64,000 nt of DNA from NCBI RefSeq assembly GCF_026627425.1, contig NZ_JAPNLH010000013.1, positions 1-64,000 of the forward strand, in the 5' to 3' direction. A model generated the notes under the pieces. The model worked only from the letters and a program-made list of their open reading frames with translations. It did not search any database and was not told where the DNA came from. The first letter of the stretch is position 1, and each line of letters begins with the position of its first letter. Shown piece by piece: positions 36,401-44,409 of this stretch. Both the position numbers and the translations under genes were made by a program. The stretch is from Arthrobacter endolithicus. Its GTDB lineage: Bacteria; Actinomycetota; Actinomycetes; Actinomycetales; Micrococcaceae.

Positions 36401-37025
36401 TCGGGTGGTCCTCGGTGGGCGGGAAAACGTCCAGGATCCCGCCCCGCACGGCGAACTCACCGCGGCGGGTCACCATGTCCACGCGCGCATAGGCAGCCGC
36501 TGACAGACGGGTAATCAAATCGGTGAAGGAGACCTCATCGCCTACCGAGACAGTGACCGGCACCAAGTCTCCAAGTCCTGCCACCAGCGGCTGCACCACC
36601 GCCCGGACCGGTGCTACAACTACGCGTAGTCCGTCATCAGGCTCCGGATGGCTGAGCCGGCGCAGCACAGCCAAGCGGCGGCCCACCGTGTCCGAGCGCG
36701 GCGACAGTCGTTCGTGCGGCAAAGTTTCCCAGCTGGGAAACTCCGCCACCGCGTCGCGGGGCAGAAACGCGCGAAGCGCCGCTGCGACATCTTCGGTTTC
36801 CCGTCCAGTCGCGGTCACTGCCAGAACGACTCCGCCCCGCCCCGCCGGACCGGAAACGGCGGCCAGGCCCTCGGCCACCTCGGCGAGCAGCGCGGCCCGC
36901 AGCCCCGACGGAGCCCCGAACTGGAGATCCTGGCTGCGCTCGGCATGCGGGGTCGCTGCGTAGCGACGGACCCGCGCGAAAGCAGGATCGTCCAGCAGGG
37001 CAGTTCGCAAACCATTCAGGCTCAT
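33417..37025 (-). CDS. mfd: Transcription-repair coupling factor
   Basis: ATP-driven translocase that removes stalled RNA polymerase and recruits UvrA to template-strand damage. It has 1202 residues, a normal length. The UvrB-homology region is N-terminal (LPHERLSPRSDTVGRRLAVL); the RNA-polymerase-interaction domain is around GDFVVHEQHGVGKFVELMQR; the helicase core has Walker A GDVGYGKTE (near 687) and DEEQ (near 786), then motif VI QLRGRVGRGRERAYAYF; the C-terminal TRCF domain follows. ATG 37025 has GAGGAG eight bases upstream. It is divergent from the DUF2505 gene. Confidence 0.96.
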   Translation of the reverse strand: MSLNGLRTALLDDPAFARVRRYAATPHAERSQDLQFGAPSGLRAALLAEVAEGLAAVSGPAGRGGVVLAVTATGRETEDVAAALRAFLPRDAVAEFPSWETLPHERLSPRSDTVGRRLAVLRRLSHPEPDDGLRVVVAPVRAVVQPLVAGLGDLVPVTVSVGDEVSFTDLITRLSAAAYARVDMVTRRGEFAVRGGILDVFPPTEDHPIRVEFFGDEVEQMRWFAVADQRSLGTEGVKHPRTLYAPPCREILITPSVMSRAALLKDKMPAAAAMLEKIAGGIAVEGMESLAPALVDGMVPLTSLFPPGSVAVVVEPEKVRARAHDLESTNEEFLEAAWSTASEGGVAPLDLASQEGLDLTAASFKSLAVTRASALAAGVSWWSITSFSTDEDLLPDIDVLNLPAREPRGYQGDVAEMMEFIGSRVRDQWRLVVATGGPGPAQRLAELFHEANIPAARVGSLDEPPQPGIIEITTAVVGRGFVFDGLKLGLLTEADLLGKNSVSSTRDMRKLPSRRRNAVDPLQLRAGDFVVHEQHGVGKFVELMQRKVSTSASGGAGLREYLVLEYAPAKRGAPGDRLFVPTDQLDQITAYVGGDAPALSKMGGSDWASTKTKARKAVKEIAGELIRLYSARMATRGHAFAPDTPWQRELEEAFPYVETPDQLTTINEVKADMEKEIPMDRLVSGDVGYGKTEIAVRAAFKAVQDGKQVAMLVPTTLLAQQHLETFGERFSGFPVRIKPLSRFQTAKESKETVEGLRSGAVDVVIGTHRLLSKEVQFKDLGLVIVDEEQRFGVEHKEELKKMRTNVDVLAMSATPIPRTLEMSLTGIRETSTLATPPEERHPVLTYVGAYTDKQASAAIRRELMREGQVFFVHNRVSSIERTAAHLKELVPEARVAVAHGQMSESRLEQIIVDFWEKRFDVLVCTTIIETGLDISNANTLIVDRADNFGLSQLHQLRGRVGRGRERAYAYFLYPFDKPLGEVALERLKAVAAHNELGAGMALALKDLEIRGAGNLLGGEQSGHIQGVGFDLYIRLVGEAVADYRGESEERPAEMKIELPVNAHLPHDYVPGERLRLEAYRKLAAAATEDAITEVLAELTDRYGEPPAAALNLIAVARFRVAARAAGLTDVALQGNFIKFAPARLPESKLMRLQRMYPGSMVKNALDAVLIPKPKTARIGGRDLADAEVLTWAQGVLEAIFTD

Positions 37026-37250
37026 GGATGTTTCTCCTCGGCAGAACAAAAGGCGCAACACAACAACCCGAAGTTCATAAGGAACGCCGGGGACGGACTA
37101 ATCTTACGCGCCGAACGTCCCGGCCCCGAGGGGTCCCCTGGCGGCGGGGGCACACGGTTTGCCGGTTCGCCTCCGCCGTCGGGCGGGCCGCGGCGCTGAC
37201 TGTATCCTAGGATCTGCCGGACGCCCGCTCAACAACTTATCGGAGGAACC

Positions 37251-37766
37251 ATGGCGCTGCGCGCAACCACAACTCTTTCCCACCCCGTGCAGCGGGTCAC
37301 GGCGGTTTTTACCGATGAGGACTTCATCCGCAGCAGCACCGAATCCATCGGCGGAAAACTGACCTCGTTCGAGCGCAAGGGGGCGCTGGACTCAGCTTTC
37401 ACCACCAAGACGGTCCGCACGTTGCCCACAGACAAACTCCCGGATCTGGCCAGGAAATTCGTCGGTCCCTCAATCACCGTCACCGCGCTCGAAGACTGGT
37501 CCAGCCCAGCGGCGGATGGTTCCCGCGAGGTCGCTGTTACGTTCACTGTCGCCGGCGCACCGCTGACCGTGACCGCCGTCGAACGCGTTCTCCAGCAAGG
37601 CTCCGGCAGCCTGGTGGAGGTGGAGGGAACCGTCACCTCTGCCGTGCCGTTCCTCGGCCCAAAGATCGTTGAAGCCGCCGAGCCGATGATCGGCAAGGCC
37701 CTGAACCTGCAGGCCACGCATGCGCAAAAGTGGCTCGATGATCACCGGGCGTCCTACCCCGCCTGA
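37251..37766 (+). CDS. DUF2505-family protein (SRPBCC-like)
   Basis: A 171-residue protein of the actinobacterial DUF2505 family, predicted to have a START/SRPBCC lipid-pocket fold. The conserved beginning (TTTLSHPVQRVTAVFTDEDF) and the end around EAAEPMIGKALNLQATHAQK, WL are typical. There is no signal peptide. Function unknown; ligand binding is inferred from the fold. CGGAGGAAcc precedes ATG 37251. A small SCO4848-type gene follows on the same strand after 48 bases. Confidence 0.82.
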   Translation: MALRATTTLSHPVQRVTAVFTDEDFIRSSTESIGGKLTSFERKGALDSAFTTKTVRTLPTDKLPDLARKFVGPSITVTALEDWSSPAADGSREVAVTFTVAGAPLTVTAVERVLQQGSGSLVEVEGTVTSAVPFLGPKIVEAAEPMIGKALNLQATHAQKWLDDHRASYPA

Positions 37767-37814
37767 GGCCACGGAACCGACCGACTACATACCCACAAAA
37801 CTGGAGACCCCCTC

Positions 37815-38045
37815 GTGCAGCTCCCTCTTGCCCTGTCCATCGTGCTGATCATTTCCGGTCTCTGGTCTCTGCTGGTCTGGCCGCAGTTCATGCGCCGGAT
37901 CCTCAAAGATCCCCGGGCGCGCGATCAGGACGGCCGGGCCACCCGGTTCCTCACCATTCACCTCATGCTCGTCTCCACCTCCATGGTGCTCGGGCTGGCG
38001 ACCGCAGTGATCGGCATCCGCACCCTGGTCAGCCCCACTGGGTAG
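37815..38045 (+). CDS. SCO4848-family membrane protein
   Basis: A 76-residue protein with two transmembrane helices (about 4-22 and 46-68) separated by RRILKDPRARDQDGRATRFL, a pattern I associate with the SCO4848 family of small actinobacterial membrane proteins. GTG 37815 follows CTGGAGA. Function unknown. Its last codons (Pro-Thr-Gly-stop) form one arm of an inverted repeat whose other arm is the end of the convergent kinase gene. Confidence 0.8.
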   Translation: MQLPLALSIVLIISGLWSLLVWPQFMRRILKDPRARDQDGRATRFLTIHLMLVSTSMVLGLATAVIGIRTLVSPTG

Positions 38046-38094
38046 CAGCACCTGCAGCCGAAACGCGTTTTGCGTGACGTAGCTGCTACCCAGT
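38037..38094. terminator. Inverted repeat containing the stop codons of two convergent genes
   Basis: ACTGGGTAGCAGC (38037-38049) and GCTGCTACCCAGT (38082-38094) are perfectly complementary over 13 bases. Each arm contains the TAG stop of one gene, and both proteins end Pro-Thr-Gly. The 32-base loop contains AAACGCGTTTTGCGT. It is a probable bidirectional terminator, though without a clean T run after the stem. Confidence 0.55.
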
Positions 38095-39828
38095 CGGGAC
38101 CGTGGCGGGCAAAGTGACAGACATCGTCGTACCGCTGCCCACCGTGGATCTCACGCTGACGTCTCCACCGTGGCGGACCACGATGCCGCGGGCAATCGCC
38201 AGGCCCAGTCCCGTCCCGGGAATGGCGGCGGCTGAGGCATTTGTGGCCCGGAAAAAACGGCCGAATAGCTTGGGCAGGTCCGATTCCGGGATGCCGATTC
38301 CGGTGTCGGAGACATCGACGGTGACCGCGGCGGTTCCGTCTGCGGCCGCTGCTTGCCGTCCGACGAGGACCACCCGGCCGAGCGCGGGCGTAAACTTCAC
38401 GGCGTTGGAGACGATGTTGGTAAAGACCTGTTCCAAGGCCGCTGCATCGCCGCCGACGAGCAGGGACCCTTCGGGATAGTCACACTCAAGGCGCACGTGC
38501 TTGGCCGTCGCGATCGGCTGCAGAGCTGCGACGACGGCGGTGAGCAACATACCGAGGTTAACTTCGGCAGTTTGCACCTCGTCAGCAACGGATTCGATCC
38601 GGGAAATCGTGAGCATATCCTCGATCAGTTGCCGCAGGCGATTGGCATTGCGGTCGACGATATCCAGCATGGCCAGTGCGGTCGGCGGAACCGGACCGCC
38701 GGCACCGTCGCGGACCATATCCAGATATCCGGTGATGGAGGTCAGCGGGGTGCGCAACTCGTGATTCACGGTGGCCACGAAGTCACTTTTCGCCTTGTCC
38801 AGTTCCAGCAGGCGCTCCATGACGATCTGCTGCGCAGTGATCAGATGACCCTGCACCAAAGCATGCTCGAGGTATCCGCAGACCTGCTGGACCAGCGTGA
38901 CCTCCGCCGTGGTCCAGATCCGCGGACCGTCGGTCATCAGCAGCCAAACAATGCCGAAAGCGGCCTTGCCTTCACCAAGCGGGATGGCCAGGGAAGCCAA
39001 GACCTCCGGCGCACATACACCCTCGGCCAGGTCCGCACCATCGGGCAGCCCCTGGCGATCCGCGTGGTTATCCACGGCCAAGGCCCTGGTCGAGGACCAG
39101 AGCCGGTCCGCCAGATGCTGCGTTGGTCCGCCCGCATCCTCCCATGGCAGCTCCACGGCGCGGAGCCCCGGCCTGTTCCATTCCGCGGTGAGGTACGGGA
39201 CCCGCGAATCTTCAAAGACGTGCAGCCAGACGCGATCGGCCGCAAAAGTCTCCCCCAGACCGGCGACCACGTGGGCGGCCATGGAAGCGGGATCATTGGT
39301 GCTGCGGACCTTCACCAAAATGGCGCGGGCATGCTCCCGCAGCCGTTCAGCCCCCTGCCGGGCAATCCGCAGCTGGCCGAACCGGGCCAGCACGGTGGTG
39401 ATCCGGTGCACGAAGGCCGGCCCGAAGAACGGCGCTATGGCGTAGTCGGCTATCCCCGCGGCGAAACCCATGGACATGTCCGGCATCCCGGAAATAGTCG
39501 TCAGTCCGACAACCGGTGTGCCGGCGGCGTATTGGTCCCCGTGCAGCAGGCGCAGGGTGTCGATGGCGGACGAATCGGGCCCGTCTACGTCCAGAAGAAT
39601 GATGTCCGGTTTCAGTTCTTCCGGTCCTGTCAGTTCGTCCGGCCCCAATAATCCGTTCGACCGGGACACGACCGCAAGTCCGGCCGCCTCAAGTTCGGCG
39701 GTCACGCCCCGCCGGGTTTTCGCGTCCGGATGGATGACCAGGGCCGTCAGCGCCGCCGTCCGCCGGGATGGAACAACCACAGCCCGCTCTGCTGCGATTG
39801 TGTCTGCTGCCACCGGATCTACCGTCAC
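38086..39828 (-). CDS. Sensor histidine kinase with N-terminal degenerate receiver and GAF-like domain
   Basis: A 580-residue soluble kinase. Residues of about 28-150 have a receiver-like fold with a possible phospho-acceptor (IILLDVDG, D80), but the conserved Thr/Ser and Lys are lost (DYAIAPF, A132 where Lys is expected), so it is probably a pseudo-receiver. A GAF-like domain follows (about 175-330), then HisKA (FVATVNHELRTPL, His near 353) and the ATPase domain (NIVSNAVKF, DTGIGIPESD, GTGLGLAIARGIV). No membrane helix is seen. GTG 39828 is the first usable start and has no clear ribosome binding site. It is divergent from nhaA. The signal and partner are unknown. Confidence 0.85.
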   Translation of the reverse strand: MTVDPVAADTIAAERAVVVPSRRTAALTALVIHPDAKTRRGVTAELEAAGLAVVSRSNGLLGPDELTGPEELKPDIILLDVDGPDSSAIDTLRLLHGDQYAAGTPVVGLTTISGMPDMSMGFAAGIADYAIAPFFGPAFVHRITTVLARFGQLRIARQGAERLREHARAILVKVRSTNDPASMAAHVVAGLGETFAADRVWLHVFEDSRVPYLTAEWNRPGLRAVELPWEDAGGPTQHLADRLWSSTRALAVDNHADRQGLPDGADLAEGVCAPEVLASLAIPLGEGKAAFGIVWLLMTDGPRIWTTAEVTLVQQVCGYLEHALVQGHLITAQQIVMERLLELDKAKSDFVATVNHELRTPLTSITGYLDMVRDGAGGPVPPTALAMLDIVDRNANRLRQLIEDMLTISRIESVADEVQTAEVNLGMLLTAVVAALQPIATAKHVRLECDYPEGSLLVGGDAAALEQVFTNIVSNAVKFTPALGRVVLVGRQAAAADGTAAVTVDVSDTGIGIPESDLPKLFGRFFRATNASAAAIPGTGLGLAIARGIVVRHGGDVSVRSTVGSGTTMSVTLPATVPTG

Positions 39829-39850
39829 CGTGTCTATCGTCGCCGCCCCC

Positions 39851-39878
39851 TTGCAGTCGAAAAGACATATATTAGGGC
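39851..39878 (+). promoter_or_regulatory. Possible nhaA promoter in the divergent gap
   Basis: TTGCAG (39851-39856) and TAGGGC (39873-39878) are 16 bases apart in an AT-rich patch. GACATATATT overlaps the spacer; the same ten bases recur before the secreted PKD gene (20782-20791). A weak call. Confidence 0.3.
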
Positions 39879-39997
39879 TACCCTACCCGGCAGGCGAGGC
39901 ATCGACGCACCGCGCTCCGGTACACTAAGGACCGGTGCGCCGGGAAGTCTGGTCGGCAATTGCTTTGCCGCACCCTCCACCGAATGTGAGACTCCCG

Positions 39998-41329
39998 ATG
40001 CCAACGTCAAATTCCCCGTCAGATCCACGCCGGAATCGGCCGGTGACACGTATCTTCAGCCGTTCCAGCTACCCCGAGAATCTGCGCGTAGCCGCTATTT
40101 TGCGAAAGGAGACCGTAGGCGGGGCTCTGCTGCTGATCGCGACCATCGTCGCCCTGATCTGGGCGAACTCCCCCGCATCGGAGAGCTATTTCGCCCTTCG
40201 CGACGCCACCGTTGGGGTGGATTTTCTGCACCTGATGCTGCCGCTGGGCCATTGGGCGTCCGACGGCCTGCTGGCAATTTTCTTCTTTGTCGCCGGGTTG
40301 GAACTCAAACGTGAATTTGTCGCCGGAGATTTGCGCAACCCCAGCCGGGCGGCGGTGCCGGTGGCAGCCGCTTTGGGCGGCGTGGCTCTGCCCGCGGTTT
40401 TCTACACACTGCTGAACCTCACCGCCGGCCCCGAGGCATTGCGCGGCTGGGCCATCCCCACCGCCACGGATATCGCCTTTGCCCTCGCCGTGCTGGCAGT
40501 GATCAGCACGCATCTTCCCTCGGCCCTGCGCACCTTTCTGCTGACCCTGGCCGTGGTCGATGACCTCATCGCCATCGCCATTATCGCCGTGTTTTACCCC
40601 GGTGAGTTGCACCCGTCGATGCTGGCGTTCGCGCTCATTCCCCTCGCGGCGTTCACCTATCTGGTGCAGAAGCGGGTCAGGAACTGGTACCTGCTGCTGC
40701 CGCTTGCCTTGGCTGTCTGGGTCTTGATCCACGCCTCGGGCATACACTCGACCGTCGCCGGCGTCCTGCTGGGCTTCGCCGTCCCGGTGCTGCGCTCGGG
40801 CAAAAATGGCGGACCAGAAGCCGGCCCGGGGCTTGCGGAGCATTTCGAGCACCATATCCGCCCGCTGTCCGCCGGCGTGGCCGTGCCGCTTTTCGCCTTC
40901 TTCTCAGCCGGCGTCGCCATCGGCGGCACCAGCGGCCTCACGTCTGCGCTGACCGATTCGGTAGCTGTTGGCATCGTGGTCGCCTTGGTCGCAGGAAAGG
41001 CGTTGGGCGTATTGGGCGCTACTTGGCTGGTCACCAAAACCAGCAAAGCCGAGCTCGACGACGGCCTGGCCTGGATCGACGTCGCCGGCCTTGCGCTCCT
41101 GGCCGGAATGGGTTTCACCGTTTCGCTGCTGATCAGCGAGCTGAGCTTTGGCATGGATTCTGCGCATAATGACCATGCGAAGGTCGCAATTCTGGCAGGA
41201 TCCCTCATCGCGGCACTGCTGGCAGCCATCGTGCTGCGGCTGCGCAACAGACGCTATCGCGCTCTTGCCGAACTCGAGGCGGCAGACCAGGACGGCGACG
41301 GGATCCCGGACATATTCGGTAAAGTGTGA
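39998..41329 (+). CDS. nhaA: Na+/H+ antiporter NhaA
   Basis: Exchanges internal Na+ for external H+, for sodium and pH homeostasis. It has 443 residues, slightly longer than E. coli NhaA (388) because of an N-terminal cytoplasmic stretch and a charged C-terminus. Recognised features are [31 protein letters not shown], the discontinuous helix [11 protein letters not shown] and the paired transport aspartates in [15 protein letters not shown] 39998 is chosen over an in-frame start at 39935 since the family begins after it. Two-component genes flank it on both sides, so it may belong to an envelope or ionic-stress response, which is inference. Confidence 0.93.
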   Translation: MPTSNSPSDPRRNRPVTRIFSRSSYPENLRVAAILRKETVGGALLLIATIVALIWANSPASESYFALRDATVGVDFLHLMLPLGHWASDGLLAIFFFVAGLELKREFVAGDLRNPSRAAVPVAAALGGVALPAVFYTLLNLTAGPEALRGWAIPTATDIAFALAVLAVISTHLPSALRTFLLTLAVVDDLIAIAIIAVFYPGELHPSMLAFALIPLAAFTYLVQKRVRNWYLLLPLALAVWVLIHASGIHSTVAGVLLGFAVPVLRSGKNGGPEAGPGLAEHFEHHIRPLSAGVAVPLFAFFSAGVAIGGTSGLTSALTDSVAVGIVVALVAGKALGVLGATWLVTKTSKAELDDGLAWIDVAGLALLAGMGFTVSLLISELSFGMDSAHNDHAKVAILAGSLIAALLAAIVLRLRNRRYRALAELEAADQDGDGIPDIFGKV

Positions 41330-41464
41330 GGTGCGACTGCGGCCGACGGGTCAACGGTGGCCGCCCGCGGCCGTTATCGACGCCGAGGGCACGGGTAGTC
41401 ACGGCCGACCCCGGCCCGGCCCGTCGTACTCCCTCTCACCGCTCCCTCTCTCAAAGGTTTCCGC

Positions 41465-43165
41465 ATGAGCTCCATGGTCCGCTCGCCGGCAAGGGAAGTT
41501 CCGCTGGCCACGCTGCTCGTGGGCGGCGGCGGGCGCTATTCCGCGCTGATCCGCCTCCTGCCGCTGGCCGTCATCATGATTCTGACCGGCATCGTATTCA
41601 GCGCGGCGTATCCACAGCTCCTTGCCGAGGCATCATTTGTCGTCGGTTATCTGGTGCTCCTGGGAGCCATGGTCCTGGCCGTGCTGGTGCCATGGAACAG
41701 GCTCCCCCGCAAGGCGCCGCTGGGGCTGCCGTTACTGGGCCTGCTGGCCATCGGATTGGCACGGGTAGGGTCCCAATCCGTGCTGGACGTCCTCGGACTG
41801 CTGGCGGTTTTTCCGGCCATCTGGCTGGCCACATCGGATAAGTACCGCGGCGTCGCCGTCAGCACCGCCGGAACAGCCGCGATCGTCGTCGTTCCTTTGC
41901 TTCTGGCCGGTGCGCCGGTCACGTCGCAACACTGGGCCAGACTGGTGCTGCTGCCGCTGGTGGTAGGAACCGTGGGGCTGACAGTCAGCGTGATCACCAG
42001 CCGCCTTGAAGCGCAGACCCGGGGGCTGCGCGCCGCTACTTTTCGGCTCAAAGCGGCCTTGGCCCGTGCCGGGGAGCAGCGGCAGCTGCTGCAGTCCATT
42101 CTGGACGCCGTGGAGGTCGGTGTCGTCGCCGTGGATGCTGACGGCAACACGCTGCTGACCAATAATTCCGGGCTCGCAAGAGAAGATCGGGCGGCGAAAG
42201 GTGCGCAACTTCGTGGCGCCCCCAGAGTGGAATGGGAGGCGATGGGCGAGGGCACCAAGATCATGTATGAATCCGACCGGCTGACCCCCATCCCGGCCGA
42301 GCGCCGGCCGATCGCCAGGGCAAACCGGGGCGAAACCTACAGCAATTACCTGTTCTGGACCGAGGAGCGGGGGCGCCGACGTGCCTATTACGCCACCTCC
42401 CGCCCGGTCCTGGACGCCGAAGACCGGACCACCGGGTTTGTCATAGCGTTTTCCAACGTCACCACGCTCATGGAGGCTACCGCTGCTCAGACGGGGTTCG
42501 TGGCATCGGTCTCCCATGAGCTGCGGACCCCGCTGACGTCTATTCTCGGCTATACGGATCTGCTGCGCGAGCGGTTAGAGGATTCTGCCGTCAGCCCCGG
42601 GCCCGAGCTGGATGTTATTGAGCGCAATGCCGAAAGGCTCCGCACCCGCGTGCAGGATCTGATGTCCGCCGCCGAGTCCACACTGAGCATGACGCCGGTG
42701 CAGATGGATCTGACCGCAGTCGTACACAGTGCCGTGGAATCCATTGCACCGGCCGCCAGTACCCGCTCCATCAGCATCATCAACGAAACCCGCGGTCCGC
42801 TGGTGGCGCTGGTCGACCCGGAGCGCATCTGCCAGGTGCTGGACAACCTCTTCTCCAACGCCATCAAGTACAGCGGGTCCGAAACCACCGTGACGGTCCG
42901 GGGCCACCGGGACGACGCGGCCGGGCAGGCTGTCCTGGAGATCCAGGACCAAGGCATCGGGATCGCCGAAGAAGACCAGGACGATGTCTTTAACCAGTTC
43001 TTCCGGACGGAGACGGCGCGCAATTCCGAGGCAAAGGGTTTCGGTTTGGGTCTGAATGTGGTCAAATCCATCGTGGAGCGGCACGGCGGTTCCATCCGGT
43101 TGCTCAGTTCGCCGGGCAACGGGACGACGGCGGTCCTGCGGCTGCCGCTCGGAGCCTCCGGGTAG
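41465..43165 (+). CDS. Membrane sensor histidine kinase (paralogue 1)
   Basis: A 566-residue kinase: an N-terminal block of five to six transmembrane helices (about 28-190), a short coiled coil, a PAS domain (ILDAVEVGVVAVDADGNTLL onward), HisKA with VSHELRTPLTSILGYTDLL (His near 350) and an ATPase domain (NLFSNAIKYS, DQGIGIAEEDQDD, GFGLGLNVVKSIVE). It is clearly paralogous to the kinase at 44410-46128. The response regulator at 43230 is encoded convergently just after it, and each kinase faces its own regulator in this way. ATG 41465 follows AAAGG. The small periplasmic loops suggest sensing in or at the membrane. Confidence 0.9.
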   Translation: MSSMVRSPAREVPLATLLVGGGGRYSALIRLLPLAVIMILTGIVFSAAYPQLLAEASFVVGYLVLLGAMVLAVLVPWNRLPRKAPLGLPLLGLLAIGLARVGSQSVLDVLGLLAVFPAIWLATSDKYRGVAVSTAGTAAIVVVPLLLAGAPVTSQHWARLVLLPLVVGTVGLTVSVITSRLEAQTRGLRAATFRLKAALARAGEQRQLLQSILDAVEVGVVAVDADGNTLLTNNSGLAREDRAAKGAQLRGAPRVEWEAMGEGTKIMYESDRLTPIPAERRPIARANRGETYSNYLFWTEERGRRRAYYATSRPVLDAEDRTTGFVIAFSNVTTLMEATAAQTGFVASVSHELRTPLTSILGYTDLLRERLEDSAVSPGPELDVIERNAERLRTRVQDLMSAAESTLSMTPVQMDLTAVVHSAVESIAPAASTRSISIINETRGPLVALVDPERICQVLDNLFSNAIKYSGSETTVTVRGHRDDAAGQAVLEIQDQGIGIAEEDQDDVFNQFFRTETARNSEAKGFGLGLNVVKSIVERHGGSIRLLSSPGNGTTAVLRLPLGASG

Positions 43166-43229
43166 CTTCCGGGCCGGCGGGGCTACCAAGGACAGCCACC
43201 GGTGCAGGCGCTGGGGCTCCCTGCAGGGG

Positions 43230-43601
43230 CTAGGGCTTCCGGTGTTTGGCGACCGCAATCCTGTCCAGCAGTTCCTGTGGCCGGAACGGCTTAGTCAGGT
43301 AGTCATCTGCCCCTGATTCCTGCCCACGCAGCATGTCGATGGCTTCCGAGCGCGCAGTCAGGAGCACGATGAAGGCGTTGCTGAACTGCCGTATCTGCCA
43401 CGTCACTTCCAGCCCGTCGATATCCGGCAGGCCGACATCGGCCGTAATCACCGACGGCCCGTAGGTCCGCACCGCGGCGACTCCCTCGATCCCGGTTGCG
43501 GCAGTGTGGACGTCAAAACCTGCTTGGGTCAGGATGAGCGAGATGAGTTGGCGGATATCCGCTTCATCCTCGATCACGACGGCAATTGGACGTGCGTTCA
43601 C
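43230..43601 (-). CDS. Single-domain response regulator
   Basis: A 123-residue receiver with no output domain. All catalytic positions are present: acidic pair in VVIEDEADI, phospho-acceptor Asp55 (ITADVGLPDIDG), Thr in LLTARS and Lys104 in YLTKPF. It is strongly similar to the receiver of the OmpR-type regulator at 46194, with the same numbering, and looks like a duplicate that lost its DNA-binding part. It could relay phosphate in a phosphorelay or act on a protein partner. It is convergent with kinase 41465. The HPt-like gene lies 38 bases upstream on the same strand. Confidence 0.88.
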   Translation of the reverse strand: MNARPIAVVIEDEADIRQLISLILTQAGFDVHTAATGIEGVAAVRTYGPSVITADVGLPDIDGLEVTWQIRQFSNAFIVLLTARSEAIDMLRGQESGADDYLTKPFRPQELLDRIAVAKHRKP

Positions 43602-43639
43602 CGGGCTCCTTCTGTGGCTGCTTCATGGTGCGGGAAAAA

Positions 43640-44035
43640 CTATACTGGCATGTTACTGAAGCGGCTGGGTCGGCGAGCGTCCAAGGCCAGAGCCAGTACG
43701 GTCGAGTGCCCAACAATACCCGCACCAGCGCCTTCCGCCGCCGCGTAATCACCGCGGGCCAATGCTGTTTCAATGCAACAGCACAGCTGCTCCATGCGAA
43801 GCGCCCCGATCATCGCTGAGGTGATCTTAAGACTTAAAACTGCGTCCATGGCCACCGCGGAATCCTGTTTTCGCAGGGCAAGGAGGATCCGGCTGACGCG
43901 ACCGGGCAGCAGCGCCAGGAAGGTTGACATGAAACGTTGAACGGCGTCGTCATTCTGCGTCTCCTCGCACAGACGCGCCACGGAAGTCCATTCGACGACG
44001 GGTTGAGCCACACCAGCATCGGTCCCTTCAAGCAT
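43640..44035 (-). CDS. HPt-like protein lacking the phospho-acceptor histidine
   Basis: A 131-residue helical protein. Its middle, DAVLSLKITSAMIGALRM, matches the histidine-phosphotransfer signature (A-x-H-x-L-K-x-x-S-A-x-x-G-A), except that His is replaced by Leu67, read from a TTA codon, which is rare here. A Cys triplet follows (QLCCCIETA). If the alignment is right it cannot carry phosphate on that residue and may be a decoy or inhibitor within the phosphorelay. It is on the same strand as, and just upstream of, the single-domain receiver. ATG 44035 has no strong ribosome binding site. The domain call is moderate. Confidence 0.6.
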   Translation of the reverse strand: MLEGTDAGVAQPVVEWTSVARLCEETQNDDAVQRFMSTFLALLPGRVSRILLALRKQDSAVAMDAVLSLKITSAMIGALRMEQLCCCIETALARGDYAAAEGAGAGIVGHSTVLALALDARRPSRFSNMPV

Positions 44036-44409
44036 CTGTGGTCTCTAGCGTCCCGCACTGTGGAGAGACCGGCTTTCGCGGTGCGGTCACGGTGATCACT
44101 CCATTCCGGGAGGTTGGCGAAGGGGAGCAGCCGTGTTATGCCGGCCGGCACGAACCATACTGCCTGCCCAACCTCAAGTGCATGCCCTGAAGACGGACAA
44201 AAAATCCGCAAGATTACCGAAATACCTCTGGCTCGTTGGCTGGATCCGCAACGAGTTCGCCCGCAAAGCCGTCCCGGACGTCGCCTGCGGGTGCGGTGTG
44301 GTGCTTTATAATTGAGCTGCGCCACCGTTGTGGTGCTTTGACTTTTTGAAATGCTGTGCCGAAAGGGTCGGATGTATGTCGGATCAGTGTGGAAAAGAGC
44401 CCGTTGTGA
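44036..44409. other. Divergent gap between the HPt-like gene and kinase 2
   Basis: 374 bases without a supported gene. It contains the promoter-like element and direct repeats at 44297-44339. The remainder shows nothing I can name. Confidence 0.5.
44297..44339 (+). promoter_or_regulatory. TATAAT box between two direct repeats, before kinase 2
   Basis: A consensus TATAAT (44307-44312) lies about 100 bases before the kinase start. TGTGGTGCTTT occurs at 44297-44307 and 44329-44339, 32 bases apart (about three helical turns), so the -10 is flanked by a possible regulator site. The -35 is weak. Confidence 0.45.

Noticed and set aside
38353-39651. 432-codon plus-strand frame opposite the pseudo-receiver kinase
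   Set aside because: It is an antisense shadow with Gln/His/Arg-rich composition; the kinase motifs are on the minus strand.
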